From Symsagittifera roscoffensis (taxonomy: Eukaryota > Xenacoelomorpha > Acoela > Convolutidae), in the NCBI RefSeq assembly GCF_963678635.1, contig NC_087068.1, forward strand, positions 29,638,318 through 29,702,317: DNA of 64,000 nt. The letters run 5' to 3'. Under the pieces are notes generated by a model. That model ran no database searches. It was not told the origin of the DNA and saw nothing but the letters and a program-made list of their open reading frames with translations. Below are positions 11,201 through 20,043 of this stretch, one piece after another. A program made the translations under genes and the position numbers. How positions within the stretch are numbered: position 1 is the stretch's first letter; every line of letters begins with the position of its first letter.

Positions 11201-14200
11201 ACGATGGTCACGACGATAGCGGAGGGGATATATAACGTGATAATTCCTGCCCCAAACAGAGTGGTGGACCCGGACAATTATTATCCGCACCGATCTGAGC
11301 TCCCCGCTGTTTGGTCTGACATCTCGAATGCCATACAGGGACTCAGAGATTGTAGCACAACTCGGTTGGTGCTAGACGAAGTTCTGGGGTTGGAGCTGTC
11401 CAACTTCGCAAGATTATTGAAGCTAAGACCAGGGGTAGGTGACGATCATCTGTTAGTACAACAGGTGGCTGATGATCTCTGGTTCAGGCAGATGGATCAT
11501 AAAGAGAACGAGCAGGGAAGGATGATCAGGAAGAACATGACGTCAGCAGAAGAGGACCTCATGGCAATGGCTTTGCGTACGAAGCCACACAACAACATAT
11601 GGTTGTATCTGTCACCGAGGCTGTGCACCTTGGGTGAAGACGCGTTTGAGCATGCGCCGGCAATAATTAAAGAGATACACGCGTATTTGAAGAGTCTACT
11701 TGATGCCCGGGAGTTGGCTGGAGGCAAGATGTTGAAGCTGATGCAAGACGTGAATACGATGTCGCTGGACAAGTTCCAAGCGGACGTGCTGGCCACGAAA
11801 GCACAGTACGAACGATCGGATGCTATCTTGGGCGGAATGGGAGTGGGATGGACGCCATCTTTCCTATCGACGTGCTACCCGAGGGCATCTAGGAACCTGA
11901 TCGCAAGTTTTGTCAAAGACATCAGGAAGTTGTCGATTGGCCTGGTGTTAGCCTTATACGTGACATTTGGTCATGAAAACTTTGTGAAAGGACCGGCAAA
12001 CCTCTTTACCCAAGCGTTGGCCGATTTGAGGTTGGATGGACTCTTGACCCTGATTGCCATGACCTATGGTCGGCTGGGAGACTTGCTTGTGCTATTGCGT
12101 TACCCTGAACAACTGCAGGGACCCAGTCGTGAGTTCAATGCACAGATGGAAACCGCCTCGCTCAGGAAGATGAAAGACTGGAGGACTCTCCTACTTCAAT
12201 ACCTCCTGCAACAGAACAGAAGCGTAACAGGAGAGGACAAAGTGGCGACGAACGCAAGCGAATGCAAACAGTATTGTGGCATGCCCTTATTAACAGACTT
12301 AGCCGTCATGATGCGGATTGATCCGTTGGCTCTGGTCCACGGACTAAGGGAATTCGTCACAGTGGTTTATGGACCGGTGATGTCCTTTGCGTTCCCGGAT
12401 GTACAAGTTAAAGCGTACAGGAATTCAGTGTTGTACGTCAACCTGGTCTCAGTAGTGGATTGTTCAGTGCTGAATTGGGTAGAGCAGAGTGAACTGAGAA
12501 AGCTGGCTAGCGATGATAGGCTGTTCGGAAGAATAGCAGAGCCAGGTTGGGTGTTGATGGATTTCAACAACCACTTCAAATGCCGAATGGGTCGTGAGGA
12601 TCTGTCCCACATCCAGTTCAACCCAAAACTCTGGAATCTGAGACCAGTGGTGAAAGATACAGGAGAGGCTGTGGGAGTACCTCAATTGCCGGGAGCCTAT
12701 GCCCATGCAAAAGAGAATCAACAGACATGGCTTCCTGGGTCCAGGCCGCTGCCGGACCAATGCCATCGATATCCACCGATAAGGAGGATGTTGTTGGGAG
12801 TCACATCTCCCATCATTGCCCCTCGTATCGGAGCGGCTCGTGACGCGGAGAAGAGAATGCAGAAGTGGAGTGGAGGGATGGAGCCGCGCTTCATCAGCTG
12901 GAACGTCGCTGCCGCGCACACGTTCGACTTCTCATTTCCTGATGCCTGGAGCAGGAAGAAGATCAAAGCACTACCCTCCAGGAGACCAGAGGTCTCGGCT
13001 GAAACGTGGAATGAAGTGTATTCTTCCGCGGACGACTTATCAAGACTGAAGTGGTCAGGAGAAGCGAAGGTGGTGATGCTGGAGGTGGCAAGTGAGAGCA
13101 GAGGTGGCTCATATGTAACGATAGAGGACCTGGCCCCACATGGTGAGGAGTTAGTAGAGTTCCTGGTCGATGATGAGTTGTTTTATCATGCAGGAGACAT
13201 GGCCGTACCGGCTCGGCCGGATTCGGGCGCAGACGCACGACAAGGACCCTCGGGACCTAGGCCGAAACCTGATGCGGACGACGATGAATTGATGGATCAG
13301 GACGATAACGATGAAGGGACCGGAAGCAAGACGGAGAAATCGGGAGAGACCGATCTAGGAGCGTTGGAAAGGGACTTGCTAGAGTACCGGTTCAGCGAAG
13401 ATGACGATGGGGAAGTCGATGGGAGTCTATTGTTGATGGCACCATCGTCCTTCATGTCTCCTACAAAGGAGGCGTCAGCCGATCTATCTCCGATAGACCC
13501 AATAAGCCAGGCTAGAGAGTGCCGAAGCAGGGATCCACAGAAGCTGCTTTATGAATCGCTAAGGAGGAGGAAAATCGAAGAGTCTATGAAGATATCGTTC
13601 CTCAGCACATTACCAGAAGAAGAATGGGAAAGATATCAAATGGAGTTGGAAGGCAAGACAGGAGCAATCTGGAGTCGAGTAAACTTCATGGAGAAATCTT
13701 GGGACGTGATAAGGCGATATGGGACGCAGTCCATAATGAAGGTGGGATTGAACCAACCCATCATGCGTGAGGTCCTGGAGAAAATAGTGAGCTCCATGGA
13801 GTCGGATGTGCTGACCGAGTCAGTAACAGAAGACAGTGCCGATGATCAGCATGTTGCAAAGAAATTACCTGTCAGACGAGCCAGGAAAGGGCTGAAGCGA
13901 CTAAAAGGGAAGACAGGAAGTCGAGCCATGAACCCGAAAGTGGTGAAGTCAAGAGCCAACGCAGTGGTGACCTCTTTAGCGAGCGCAGGTCGCTCAGGCG
14001 AGAGCGGGCAGGGAGATACTACAACGCTGACAGGGGGAGAAAAAGAGAATCTGATACCCCCTATGCTCTTGGCAGGTCTGACCGTGACCGCCACAAGGTC
14101 AAAGAAGACGGCGCGAACCCTGGCAGACACCAAGTTAGAAATGGAAGTAATCAGTCAATGTGGATCTGGAGGACTTGAAGATTACAGGCCCTCGCGAATC

Positions 14201-17074
14201 AACATGGCCAAGTTGAAACTGGAAGGACAACTCGACGTGGTCGAGTACAGTCGAATAACTGTGCCGGAATCGGTCCACATGGGAGATCCGGCAGGGGGTT
14301 ATGTGGAAATGTTGAAAGCGAGGAACTCCGCGAGAGGGCACCTGATGGCTTGGAACGAGAAGCGAGCCATGCAAGAATACTTGAAGGGGCTTACGGAGAA
14401 CTCCAACTTCAATCGAAAAGAATATGGGACAGTAATGTCATCAGAAGCGAACGAAATTGGATTAGAAAAGTTGCTAGAGATTTCTTGGAGGGCGGCCCTC
14501 CAGAAATACTTTGATGAGACGATGAATGCACCTGCGACTGTAGCAGCATACCTGGCTCATCCTTGCGTGAGAACTGATCTGCAAGTACGACTGGCTTGGT
14601 GCTTGATGGGCATCAAAAGGGCGGAGTATGAAGCCAGCAACGACTCGAAATCACGAGAACAGGAGCTAGAATTGATGGAAGCTTTACGAACATTGATCTC
14701 AAAAGACGATTCAGCGATAGCATGGGCTAAACGGAAGGATGCCCTTTGCTTTGTCAGGTTTGTGGTGGGTCGCATCCCCACTCCTGTGTTGGGAGAATGT
14801 ATAAAGATCATTCGGGAAAAGGGAGTTGATTGCGAAAGGAACTTCCTTAGGGCACTCCTAGAGCTATATCAGGACATGCCATTGACCGTGCCAAACAAGG
14901 AGTCGAATGATATGGAAAGCTATCGCAAGTTGGAAGAAGTGAGAAGATACTCCAACAAAGAATTGAAAGTGAGTCGAGACTTGATTGAAGCGGTCAGAGG
15001 ACAAAAAGAGTTTGCAACCCTAGGGAGACTGAAGTCGTTCCAATACGTGTCTGGCATACCAGGGATGGCGTATAATCCCTTCGTGAACGAAGAAGCCAGG
15101 GAAGCATACTTCGACTACGAGCAAGTCACAGTGCTCAACTTCTGGGTTGAACGAATTAAGGAGATCGGAATGCTGATGGTGGAACAACCCAAGCTGGGAA
15201 TTATTTTGGAGGAACGAGTAGTCGAACCCTCGATTCCCGAGCTAAAAGGGCAAGTGAGTTTTGATTGTGGTTCTTGGGACGGTCCCTTGAAAACCAGTCT
15301 AGTGGTGATGTGGGAACTCATGAAGCCTTCCTGGTGTCCCCATCCTAACGCAGGCTTAATCTGGGACATGACCGCGGATGTCATATTGGAAAGGGATGAT
15401 GATGCGAGTTTACATGATCTGGCCATGATACATCACCTGCTGAGCATGAGATTGATGAAGAAGAAGAGCAACCCGTCCACGGAGCTGTCCGAGGAAGGTA
15501 CATCGAGTGATTGGTTGAAGCAAGGCACATGCTTGGCTCAACACAGTGGGATGGAAGGACATGTTTGTAACGTGGGACACTGCCTGATTACGCTGAGCGA
15601 GCAGCATCGACAACTGGCACGATTGTATGGAAGATTAAGCATGTCAGATAAGAGTGCCATGGAATTGGTCGCAGACTGCCATGGGGTGACGGACGTAAAC
15701 CTGATCACAGCCTTGGGATTTTATAGCATGACGAGTTCGATAGAATCGCTCGAGCGCTTGGAGCGTGCCCATGAGCTAGTGACGTCCCTCAGCGTGGAGA
15801 TATTCCCTGGAGCATTACAGACAGAGCAAAAGATTGGAGGCTGGCGAGAAGCCCTAGAGAATGAAATGAATCTGAGGGATAGTGAAGCCTATCACAGACC
15901 TACTGGTTCAAAATATATGGTGGGTTCAAGCTCCGCGCCATACTGCAATAGCAAGTATCCTACGCACATGGTGGTGATGGATGCGAGGACGCAACAGGTG
16001 TTGGTTGACCAGCTTTTCTCTGTGCCAAAATGCGTGAGGTTGGCCAGAATGTCAGAGAGGTCATATGACTTGTTGGCAAAGATCTTTCGGGCAGTCCCGA
16101 AGAGATCCGAAGGCGAGTTGCAAGACGTTGTGGGTGAAGAGTTCATGATACTGAACGAAGGCAACGTGAGTGAGTTCCAGAAGCAGAAAGCGAGTGGAGC
16201 GTTACCCACTGAATTCCCCACCATAGAAGAGAAAGACGATCTACATAGAATCCTGATGGAAGTGGAACCGTTGCTGGGAGCCTCAGGGTATCGAACCCGA
16301 AGGAACATAGTGAGAACCCACGGGGAATATCCTTGCCACTGCTTAGCGCAGACGTTATGGTACCCCAAACGTGGGAACCTGATCCTAATTTGGGACGTGG
16401 AGGAGTTGTACTCCACGGGGTTGCCCGATCAGAATCAACCAGTGTCAATCGTGGTGGTTAGCGCCATGCTAGCAGTGAGATGGTTGGAGGCTTATGCGGA
16501 CACAAATGAGCAGGAGATGACCGTGCCGACTCCTGAACAGCTGAGCAACGTGAAAATGAGTAGTGAATTGGATCTTTTCAGAACCACTTGCAAGGTTCTG
16601 AGAATACCTAAAGCCATTGAAAGAATATGGTCAAGGCAAAGATTGATGCCTTGGTTCCGTGCAGTGATGACATCTTGGATGTATGAACGCGCGAAGCGTC
16701 ACATGTCAAGGAACACGGAAGCCTATCAATCTTTCCAGCTAGACATAGGACCAGGAGCCTATAAGAGAGCTTTCCTGACGCATAGAAACGCGGTCACCAC
16801 TGCGGTGAAGCGAGTAGCTGGAGCGCCTTGTGTTACTGAAGATGAAAAGAAAGAGGTCTTAAGAGCTGACCTAGAACGAAACGTGAGCCTGTGTCTTCAC
16901 AACAGCTTTTGCAGGAACCGGGAGCAGAAGGTGAATGTGGACTTACTACCTTGTTGCAAACCGAGGCTGTTGGAGCAGGAGGGTTGGGGCACGGCCCGCA
17001 ACTCTCTGGACATGTTAGAGAAAGTTCTGGAAGACAGTGACGCTGAACATCAGGATGGAGAAATGATGGAATGA
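8207..17074 (+). CDS. Second giant retrotransposon ORF with tandem SGNH-hydrolase domains
   Basis: The first ATG of the frame is at 8207 with an A at -3 and G at +4; the frame is closed by TGA at 8138. The product has about 2,955 residues. Residues from this Met: a helical N-terminus; a coiled coil at about 150-220; an SGNH/GDSL hydrolase domain with block I GDSL (402-405), block III GTND (451-454) and block V DGVHF with Asp547 and His550, so Ser404, Asn453, Asp547 and His550 form a complete site. A second region with the same strand order (VVAGSDYL about 873, VVAGAND about 923, DNYYPH about 1023) looks like a degenerate repeat of the fold. Downstream are an acidic segment (nt 13260-13440), a Lys/Arg-rich segment (nt 13855-13960) that may be a nuclear signal, and about 1,000 residues I do not recognise. 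I see no signal peptide or membrane helix, so an envelope role is unlikely. SGNH domains are known in ORF1 proteins of some CR1/L2 LINEs; one in this position of a gypsy element is unusual. Confidence 0.9.
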   Translation: MGDTNELMEFLSASLGATLDEIYQRLIDCDFTREDPGLAMFVVALLNALGREGRGNRPTEVVLMLAFGESGTAERGRNRLMRWRRGEMSGHDLAREPGLGEQRDHRLGEMPLPVQPAQPLIGAKRQRDGPGPSHSVDSPTAAPPLKRVRVSEIEIQTSETIETLEKKERDQSELCAKLQEYRTIARERDEWKKKFEDLQVAYKEDEIKHLKELYMAKVSQVSPEILASMRSSEGSNDTRPRTTAQELCASRGPEVLDLHASKGHEAPQQTRPSASSQRFTIPDPSDTYLAPQFQESFNQVARAAMDEINRGTERTLARIVPSQRRDHSSDGSERATRTIACSAPGGVFKKSRVVDIRKNLMTRHQFTQVPAEHPRACLNDMSWNPATSDQVIPPGSCHLIIGDSLVRDLNEISVYGQTTTLSFGGASVAQVIKMMEFQGEDRLDTLIIMLGTNDVSRAPVTPENKWEPLLVCLLNELKEKYRPRLVILCTIPPNPLVGTTAADFMNGNVTRWNEMTRNLVRNNPGELRLLDLENMLRMTDHIELTRDGVHFNSQRGRHWINDVFQTQLREVEQELRATGSLARTNSTGGSRVRATVPESLANRLGPLATETVGAVTVAPSSNVRDRLGTAPPPRPQSIGSRLGRSVEQSNRNNSQTASRRNDSPATTNPASTAGSSTSTVPAEGIESGSRLLWNSSDPSHWGQYKTDMSAKLNMNTLTCREDVMRMTGGESPTVSRLYRIPGVDWLLAEQEKFSSSTSLRHADLDGLPHDNTFGPLNTRSLTDVRDRARERTPPVRKGKFQTENKPSNKHHKMFRQFSKPPGQTPGEYSRDYPRTTTVFGDDKRYGNLKAPVGDGLFAAYDPLDMKAAKYLVVAGSDYLYTPRSLFWPDVIFLTAPKLDWGQAIGMMISVRRVVSMEPQVIVVAGANDHLQSRGLLSRLTDGSIPSNEVIGEAIMTLLSAMAEVEAAARQRFTMNVVKVIFVLSPGYAALPEPLQFVYTMVTTIAEGIYNVIIPAPNRVVDPDNYYPHRSELPAVWSDISNAIQGLRDCSTTRLVLDEVLGLELSNFARLLKLRPGVGDDHLLVQQVADDLWFRQMDHKENEQGRMIRKNMTSAEEDLMAMALRTKPHNNIWLYLSPRLCTLGEDAFEHAPAIIKEIHAYLKSLLDARELAGGKMLKLMQDVNTMSLDKFQADVLATKAQYERSDAILGGMGVGWTPSFLSTCYPRASRNLIASFVKDIRKLSIGLVLALYVTFGHENFVKGPANLFTQALADLRLDGLLTLIAMTYGRLGDLLVLLRYPEQLQGPSREFNAQMETASLRKMKDWRTLLLQYLLQQNRSVTGEDKVATNASECKQYCGMPLLTDLAVMMRIDPLALVHGLREFVTVVYGPVMSFAFPDVQVKAYRNSVLYVNLVSVVDCSVLNWVEQSELRKLASDDRLFGRIAEPGWVLMDFNNHFKCRMGREDLSHIQFNPKLWNLRPVVKDTGEAVGVPQLPGAYAHAKENQQTWLPGSRPLPDQCHRYPPIRRMLLGVTSPIIAPRIGAARDAEKRMQKWSGGMEPRFISWNVAAAHTFDFSFPDAWSRKKIKALPSRRPEVSAETWNEVYSSADDLSRLKWSGEAKVVMLEVASESRGGSYVTIEDLAPHGEELVEFLVDDELFYHAGDMAVPARPDSGADARQGPSGPRPKPDADDDELMDQDDNDEGTGSKTEKSGETDLGALERDLLEYRFSEDDDGEVDGSLLLMAPSSFMSPTKEASADLSPIDPISQARECRSRDPQKLLYESLRRRKIEESMKISFLSTLPEEEWERYQMELEGKTGAIWSRVNFMEKSWDVIRRYGTQSIMKVGLNQPIMREVLEKIVSSMESDVLTESVTEDSADDQHVAKKLPVRRARKGLKRLKGKTGSRAMNPKVVKSRANAVVTSLASAGRSGESGQGDTTTLTGGEKENLIPPMLLAGLTVTATRSKKTARTLADTKLEMEVISQCGSGGLEDYRPSRINMAKLKLEGQLDVVEYSRITVPESVHMGDPAGGYVEMLKARNSARGHLMAWNEKRAMQEYLKGLTENSNFNRKEYGTVMSSEANEIGLEKLLEISWRAALQKYFDETMNAPATVAAYLAHPCVRTDLQVRLAWCLMGIKRAEYEASNDSKSREQELELMEALRTLISKDDSAIAWAKRKDALCFVRFVVGRIPTPVLGECIKIIREKGVDCERNFLRALLELYQDMPLTVPNKESNDMESYRKLEEVRRYSNKELKVSRDLIEAVRGQKEFATLGRLKSFQYVSGIPGMAYNPFVNEEAREAYFDYEQVTVLNFWVERIKEIGMLMVEQPKLGIILEERVVEPSIPELKGQVSFDCGSWDGPLKTSLVVMWELMKPSWCPHPNAGLIWDMTADVILERDDDASLHDLAMIHHLLSMRLMKKKSNPSTELSEEGTSSDWLKQGTCLAQHSGMEGHVCNVGHCLITLSEQHRQLARLYGRLSMSDKSAMELVADCHGVTDVNLITALGFYSMTSSIESLERLERAHELVTSLSVEIFPGALQTEQKIGGWREALENEMNLRDSEAYHRPTGSKYMVGSSSAPYCNSKYPTHMVVMDARTQQVLVDQLFSVPKCVRLARMSERSYDLLAKIFRAVPKRSEGELQDVVGEEFMILNEGNVSEFQKQKASGALPTEFPTIEEKDDLHRILMEVEPLLGASGYRTRRNIVRTHGEYPCHCLAQTLWYPKRGNLILIWDVEELYSTGLPDQNQPVSIVVVSAMLAVRWLEAYADTNEQEMTVPTPEQLSNVKMSSELDLFRTTCKVLRIPKAIERIWSRQRLMPWFRAVMTSWMYERAKRHMSRNTEAYQSFQLDIGPGAYKRAFLTHRNAVTTAVKRVAGAPCVTEDEKKEVLRADLERNVSLCLHNSFCRNREQKVNVDLLPCCKPRLLEQEGWGTARNSLDMLEKVLEDSDAEHQDGEMME

Positions 17075-17081
17075 AGATGAC

Positions 17082-17108
17082 GGAGGAAGAGAAGAGAAGG
17101 AGAAAAAA
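17082..17108 (+). promoter_or_regulatory. Polypurine tract (plus-strand primer site)
   Basis: Twenty-seven purines in a row lie 7 bp after the stop of the second ORF and 2 bp before the proposed LTR start. This is the expected place and composition for the primer of plus-strand DNA synthesis. Confidence 0.85.
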
Positions 17109-17110
17109 CT

Positions 17111-18459
17111 TGATTGTCTTTGTGTGTAAAAACTTGAACAAATCAACCAAGTTTTGATTATTGAACTTGTGAAACTTTTTGTTTTGATTTAGCTTGGTCA
17201 GACCAAACTTTGAAAATTGTTGCAATTGTTAAAATTGTTGAAATTGTTGATTTTAGTTACTACTATCTATGTATGTATATAAGGAGCATAGGTGAGTATA
17301 TTTACCTATTTATTCCCGACTGAAGTTTTTAACCTGTGTAAGACACAAATTCACTGTGTGGCGACATGGTAAGTTTGAGTAAACTCGCTCGAGAAGGGTG
17401 GGTAACTCAATAACTTTCCTAGCCACAGAGTTTCTTAGTTTTAATATTGAAAGGACCGCATAAATGACTAATTATACTTGGTGAGTGAAGTTAAGTTAAT
17501 TTTAACGGGTGCGTGGCCGTGCCACGTCCCACTTTTTAATCAGAAGCGAAAAGAAGTTTTATGGCGAGATGACGTAAGTAGTCAGAAAGGAAATTTTATC
17601 TAGGACACTCCTCATGGTGCAACTTTTGTGAAAATGTTGAAAGGCAGTGAGATGTAGTACGATGCCATTTGTGAACACGTAGTGAGTTGAGGTGGAGTAG
17701 ATAGATTTCATTTTCTTATGCGATTTGTAAGATTGGTTACAGAAAACTGGATACCTACTTGACGATAACCCGGTGTTGTGCGATCAATAGGGACATTGAT
17801 GGAGACTTGTCCGGGGAGTATGTGCCATTCCGCCGGATGACACAGTATAACCTTCCCGCGACGGAAAAAAAAGTGACTAAAGGCCTTACGAACAGAAAAG
17901 TGTTGCGACGGAGGGTCAGAATGTTCTGGAATTTTTATTTTTAAAATTTCGATTTGAAGGGGAACATTTCTGAGAAATAGAAAAAAGACGGCCATTTTGA
18001 ATAAAATAGAGAAAAATCAGAACGACGCCATATTTTGTGACGAACGGTTGTATCCGAGACGAGAAAATTACGGAGCCTCTTATCGTGGCAATAACACACG
18101 ATAAGGACCTTAGTGACGGATATTTGTGGAGACGGAGGCTTCAGTGGGGGGAAGAGAAATACCACGGAACCCTCCCGGGACACGAAATATAGGAGATAAG
18201 AGTGTTGTCTCAAGAAAATCACGGGAGCGGAGGCTTGGTCCCCCAGAGACTGTTATATGTGAAGGGACTGGGTAAACTAGCCATAACAGTTGCTGTAATG
18301 TCCTAGATCTGAATTAAACACCGTTATTATTTAATATTTCAGAGCATGAGTAGATAGAGAAAGGAAAAGGTCAATCCATCTCCAATGGATTTAATATAAA
18401 ACTGTCACACAAAAACATATAGAAATAGGTGGTTCGAGCCGTGTTTTTAATGACAATCA
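17111..18459 (+). repeat. 3' LTR of the giant retrotransposon
   Basis: The left end TGATTGTC (17111-17118) directly follows the polypurine tract. Its exact inverse GACAATCA ends at 18459, giving TG...CA ends with 8-bp perfect terminal inverted repeats and a length of 1,349 bp. Inside are a TATA box (17276-17283), a strong splice-donor-like sequence (ATG/GTAAGT at 17366-17374), AATAAA at 18000-18005 and ATTAAA at 18313-18318. A copy of the 13-mer TTGTCCGGGGAGT lies at 17807-17819. The right boundary rests only on the inverted repeat, since the 5' LTR is not available for comparison. Confidence 0.65.
17276..17283 (+). promoter_or_regulatory. TATA box of the LTR promoter
   Basis: TATATAAG lies 165 bp into the LTR. 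If used, transcription would start near 17305, and the GTAAGT donor at 17369 would sit just inside the transcript leader in the 5' copy. Confidence 0.5.
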
Positions 18460-18930
18460 CGTAGTCTGAGGATCCGAGACTCAGCTATGTGGTTGTGTTC
18501 GCATGCAAACGAAAGCTGATCAAAAGTCGTTTGACTGATGGCCTAAAAATAGTAACTTTTTACTTTGCCCTAGACAGACCAGAAAATCAACTGGCAAGGT
18601 CGAGACGGTGAAAAACGAGTGGAATTAAGGTAACTGACGCCTGCCAGTCGTCAATAGGTACTTTTTCTACGCTCCGTCGCTGTGTGATATTTGGGCGAAT
18701 GTTACATTTAAATAGTCTTGTTGATTTTTTTTCAAGCTTTTGGGGTCTTAGGTGTATTCGGCTTTGCTACCCCTCGGTAATTTTTTTTAATGCGATTTTA
18801 ACATTCTATTGAGGAATATTTTTTTGTCTTAGGTCGCTTTTTGCTTCCAAACAAGTCCTATTCATTTTGATAGATCTTGTGTTTTCGACATTTTCCATTT
18901 TTTTCGACTTCTTGTTCTGATTACAAAGGT
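18460..18930. other. Unassigned stretch between LTR and LINE repeat
   Basis: About 470 bp with T-rich runs. I see no ORF, no RNA gene and no clear repeat. It is probably host DNA or the 5' remnant of an older insertion. Confidence 0.5.
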
Positions 18931-19155
18931 GCTCTTTCTGTAGATCCTAGTTTTGTTCATCTATTTATATAAATTATGCCTTATTTTTAATAAGGGAATT
19001 AATTCTTTTTTTGTTTGTTTGTTTGTTTTGCTTCGCCTTTTTGTTTAAGTAATTGCGGTGAGAATTTCTTCTCAAATTATATTTTTGCGGCTGGGCTTTT
19101 GATTTGTATTCAAGTTCATTTCAAATTCATATGATAAAGGGAGGTTTCTTTTTGC
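18931..19155 (+). repeat. Upstream copy of a 225-bp LINE 3'-end repeat
   Basis: This segment appears identical base for base to 22539-22763. In the downstream copy its first 20 bases encode the last residues and stop of LINE ORF2 and the rest is the 3' UTR, including a (GTTT)n run. Here no ORF2 coding precedes it, so it looks like a severely 5'-truncated LINE copy lying head-to-tail with the next one. Confidence 0.85.
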
Positions 19156-19194
19156 CTAATTGTTGTGATAAACTTATTAAATAGTTTCATATAA

Positions 19195-20043
19195 ATGGCT
19201 CCGATCAAACGCACGAATCGAGCAAATTCAACTGCTGAACAAGATGTGTGTAACAAATGTTCTGAGACGATTGGTGGATGGATCTTCTGCTACTCGTGTA
19301 GGAAGTGGATGCATGACAAGTGTTGTGGAATATCACCAGAACTCGTTCAACAGATCACCATGATTGACAACATTCAATACGTCTGTGGTGAGTGTCTGAA
19401 ATCCAATGAACCAATCAATCAGAAAATCTTGGACAACACCTTGGATAAGGTTATTACTCCAAAGATCGAAGTTATTTTATCTAATTTTACCGATAAACTT
19501 ACTGAGAAATTTACTGAAATTGCTGGTACAGTTTCGAGCTCTGCTCAAACATACGCCGCAGTTGCTTCAACTCCTACTACAGTTCCTGCAATTTCTTCTC
19601 CTGTCGATAATACTTGGACTCGTGAATTGAAAATTGATGGTATATCCGAAAACAGAGGTGATTTCAAATCGCAAACTGAATCTGATATTCACCATATTAC
19701 TGCTATTTTGAATCACCTAGGTGAGGATTCTTTTGTTAAAGTTAGATCTTTCAAGCGCCTGGGAAAACGTATTGCTACCAGTACGCGCCCACGCACCCTA
19801 CTTGTTGAATTTACTTCCCAATTTGACTGTGTTAAAGTTTTATCTAAAGCTTACAAACTGCAATCCTTTCAATCTCCCATTTACATTTCAAAATCTCTGT
19901 CTCCTACTGACCAAATCAAATTGCGTAAAATATTGAAACTGAGGACTGATGTTTCCACCAAAGACAACATTCCAAAGAGCGATCTCAAGATAAAAAACCT
20001 GAAACTTTACCATAATAATGTGGAAATTCCGTTACCCGAATGA
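19195..20043 (+). CDS. LINE ORF1 protein with PHD-type zinc finger
   Basis: 282 residues. Residues 19-67 form a C4HC3 PHD finger: CNKC (19-22), CYSC (32-35), His40, Cys43 and CGEC (64-67). A helical Ser/Thr-rich middle (about 80-140) follows. The C-terminal 130 residues look like the RRM-like/CTD type nucleic-acid-binding part found in ORF1p of CR1 and related LINEs. The protein is expected to bind the element RNA and form ribonucleoprotein. The stop TGA is followed by CTAG, and the next codons continue in the same frame into ORF2. Confidence 0.85.
   Translation: MAPIKRTNRANSTAEQDVCNKCSETIGGWIFCYSCRKWMHDKCCGISPELVQQITMIDNIQYVCGECLKSNEPINQKILDNTLDKVITPKIEVILSNFTDKLTEKFTEIAGTVSSSAQTYAAVASTPTTVPAISSPVDNTWTRELKIDGISENRGDFKSQTESDIHHITAILNHLGEDSFVKVRSFKRLGKRIATSTRPRTLLVEFTSQFDCVKVLSKAYKLQSFQSPIYISKSLSPTDQIKLRKILKLRTDVSTKDNIPKSDLKIKNLKLYHNNVEIPLPE

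Larger units (their letters stand above)
1..18459 (+). mobile_element. Giant Ty3/gypsy-type LTR retrotransposon, 5' end outside the window
   Basis: The element is a run of two very long intact ORFs, a polypurine tract and a TG...CA-bounded LTR. Domain order in the first ORF (protease, RT, RNase H, integrase) is that of the Ty3/gypsy order. The 5' LTR, primer-binding site and gag start are not in the window, so full length must exceed 18.4 kb plus one LTR; usual gypsy elements are 5-8 kb. Both ORFs are uninterrupted over more than 16 kb, which suggests a young and possibly active copy. The coding part is visibly richer in G+C than the AT-rich host DNA to its right. Target-site duplication cannot be tested because the left junction is missing. 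Confidence 0.9.

Noticed and set aside
394-16448. Many minus-strand and other-frame ORFs of 60-200 codons within the two giant ORFs
   Set aside because: They mirror the codon structure of the plus-strand ORFs, show no domain and would be antisense to intact retroelement genes.
8207-17074. Second ORF as a retroviral envelope protein
   Set aside because: Position fits, but there is no signal peptide, no transmembrane helix and no furin-like site visible; SGNH motifs explain part of it better.
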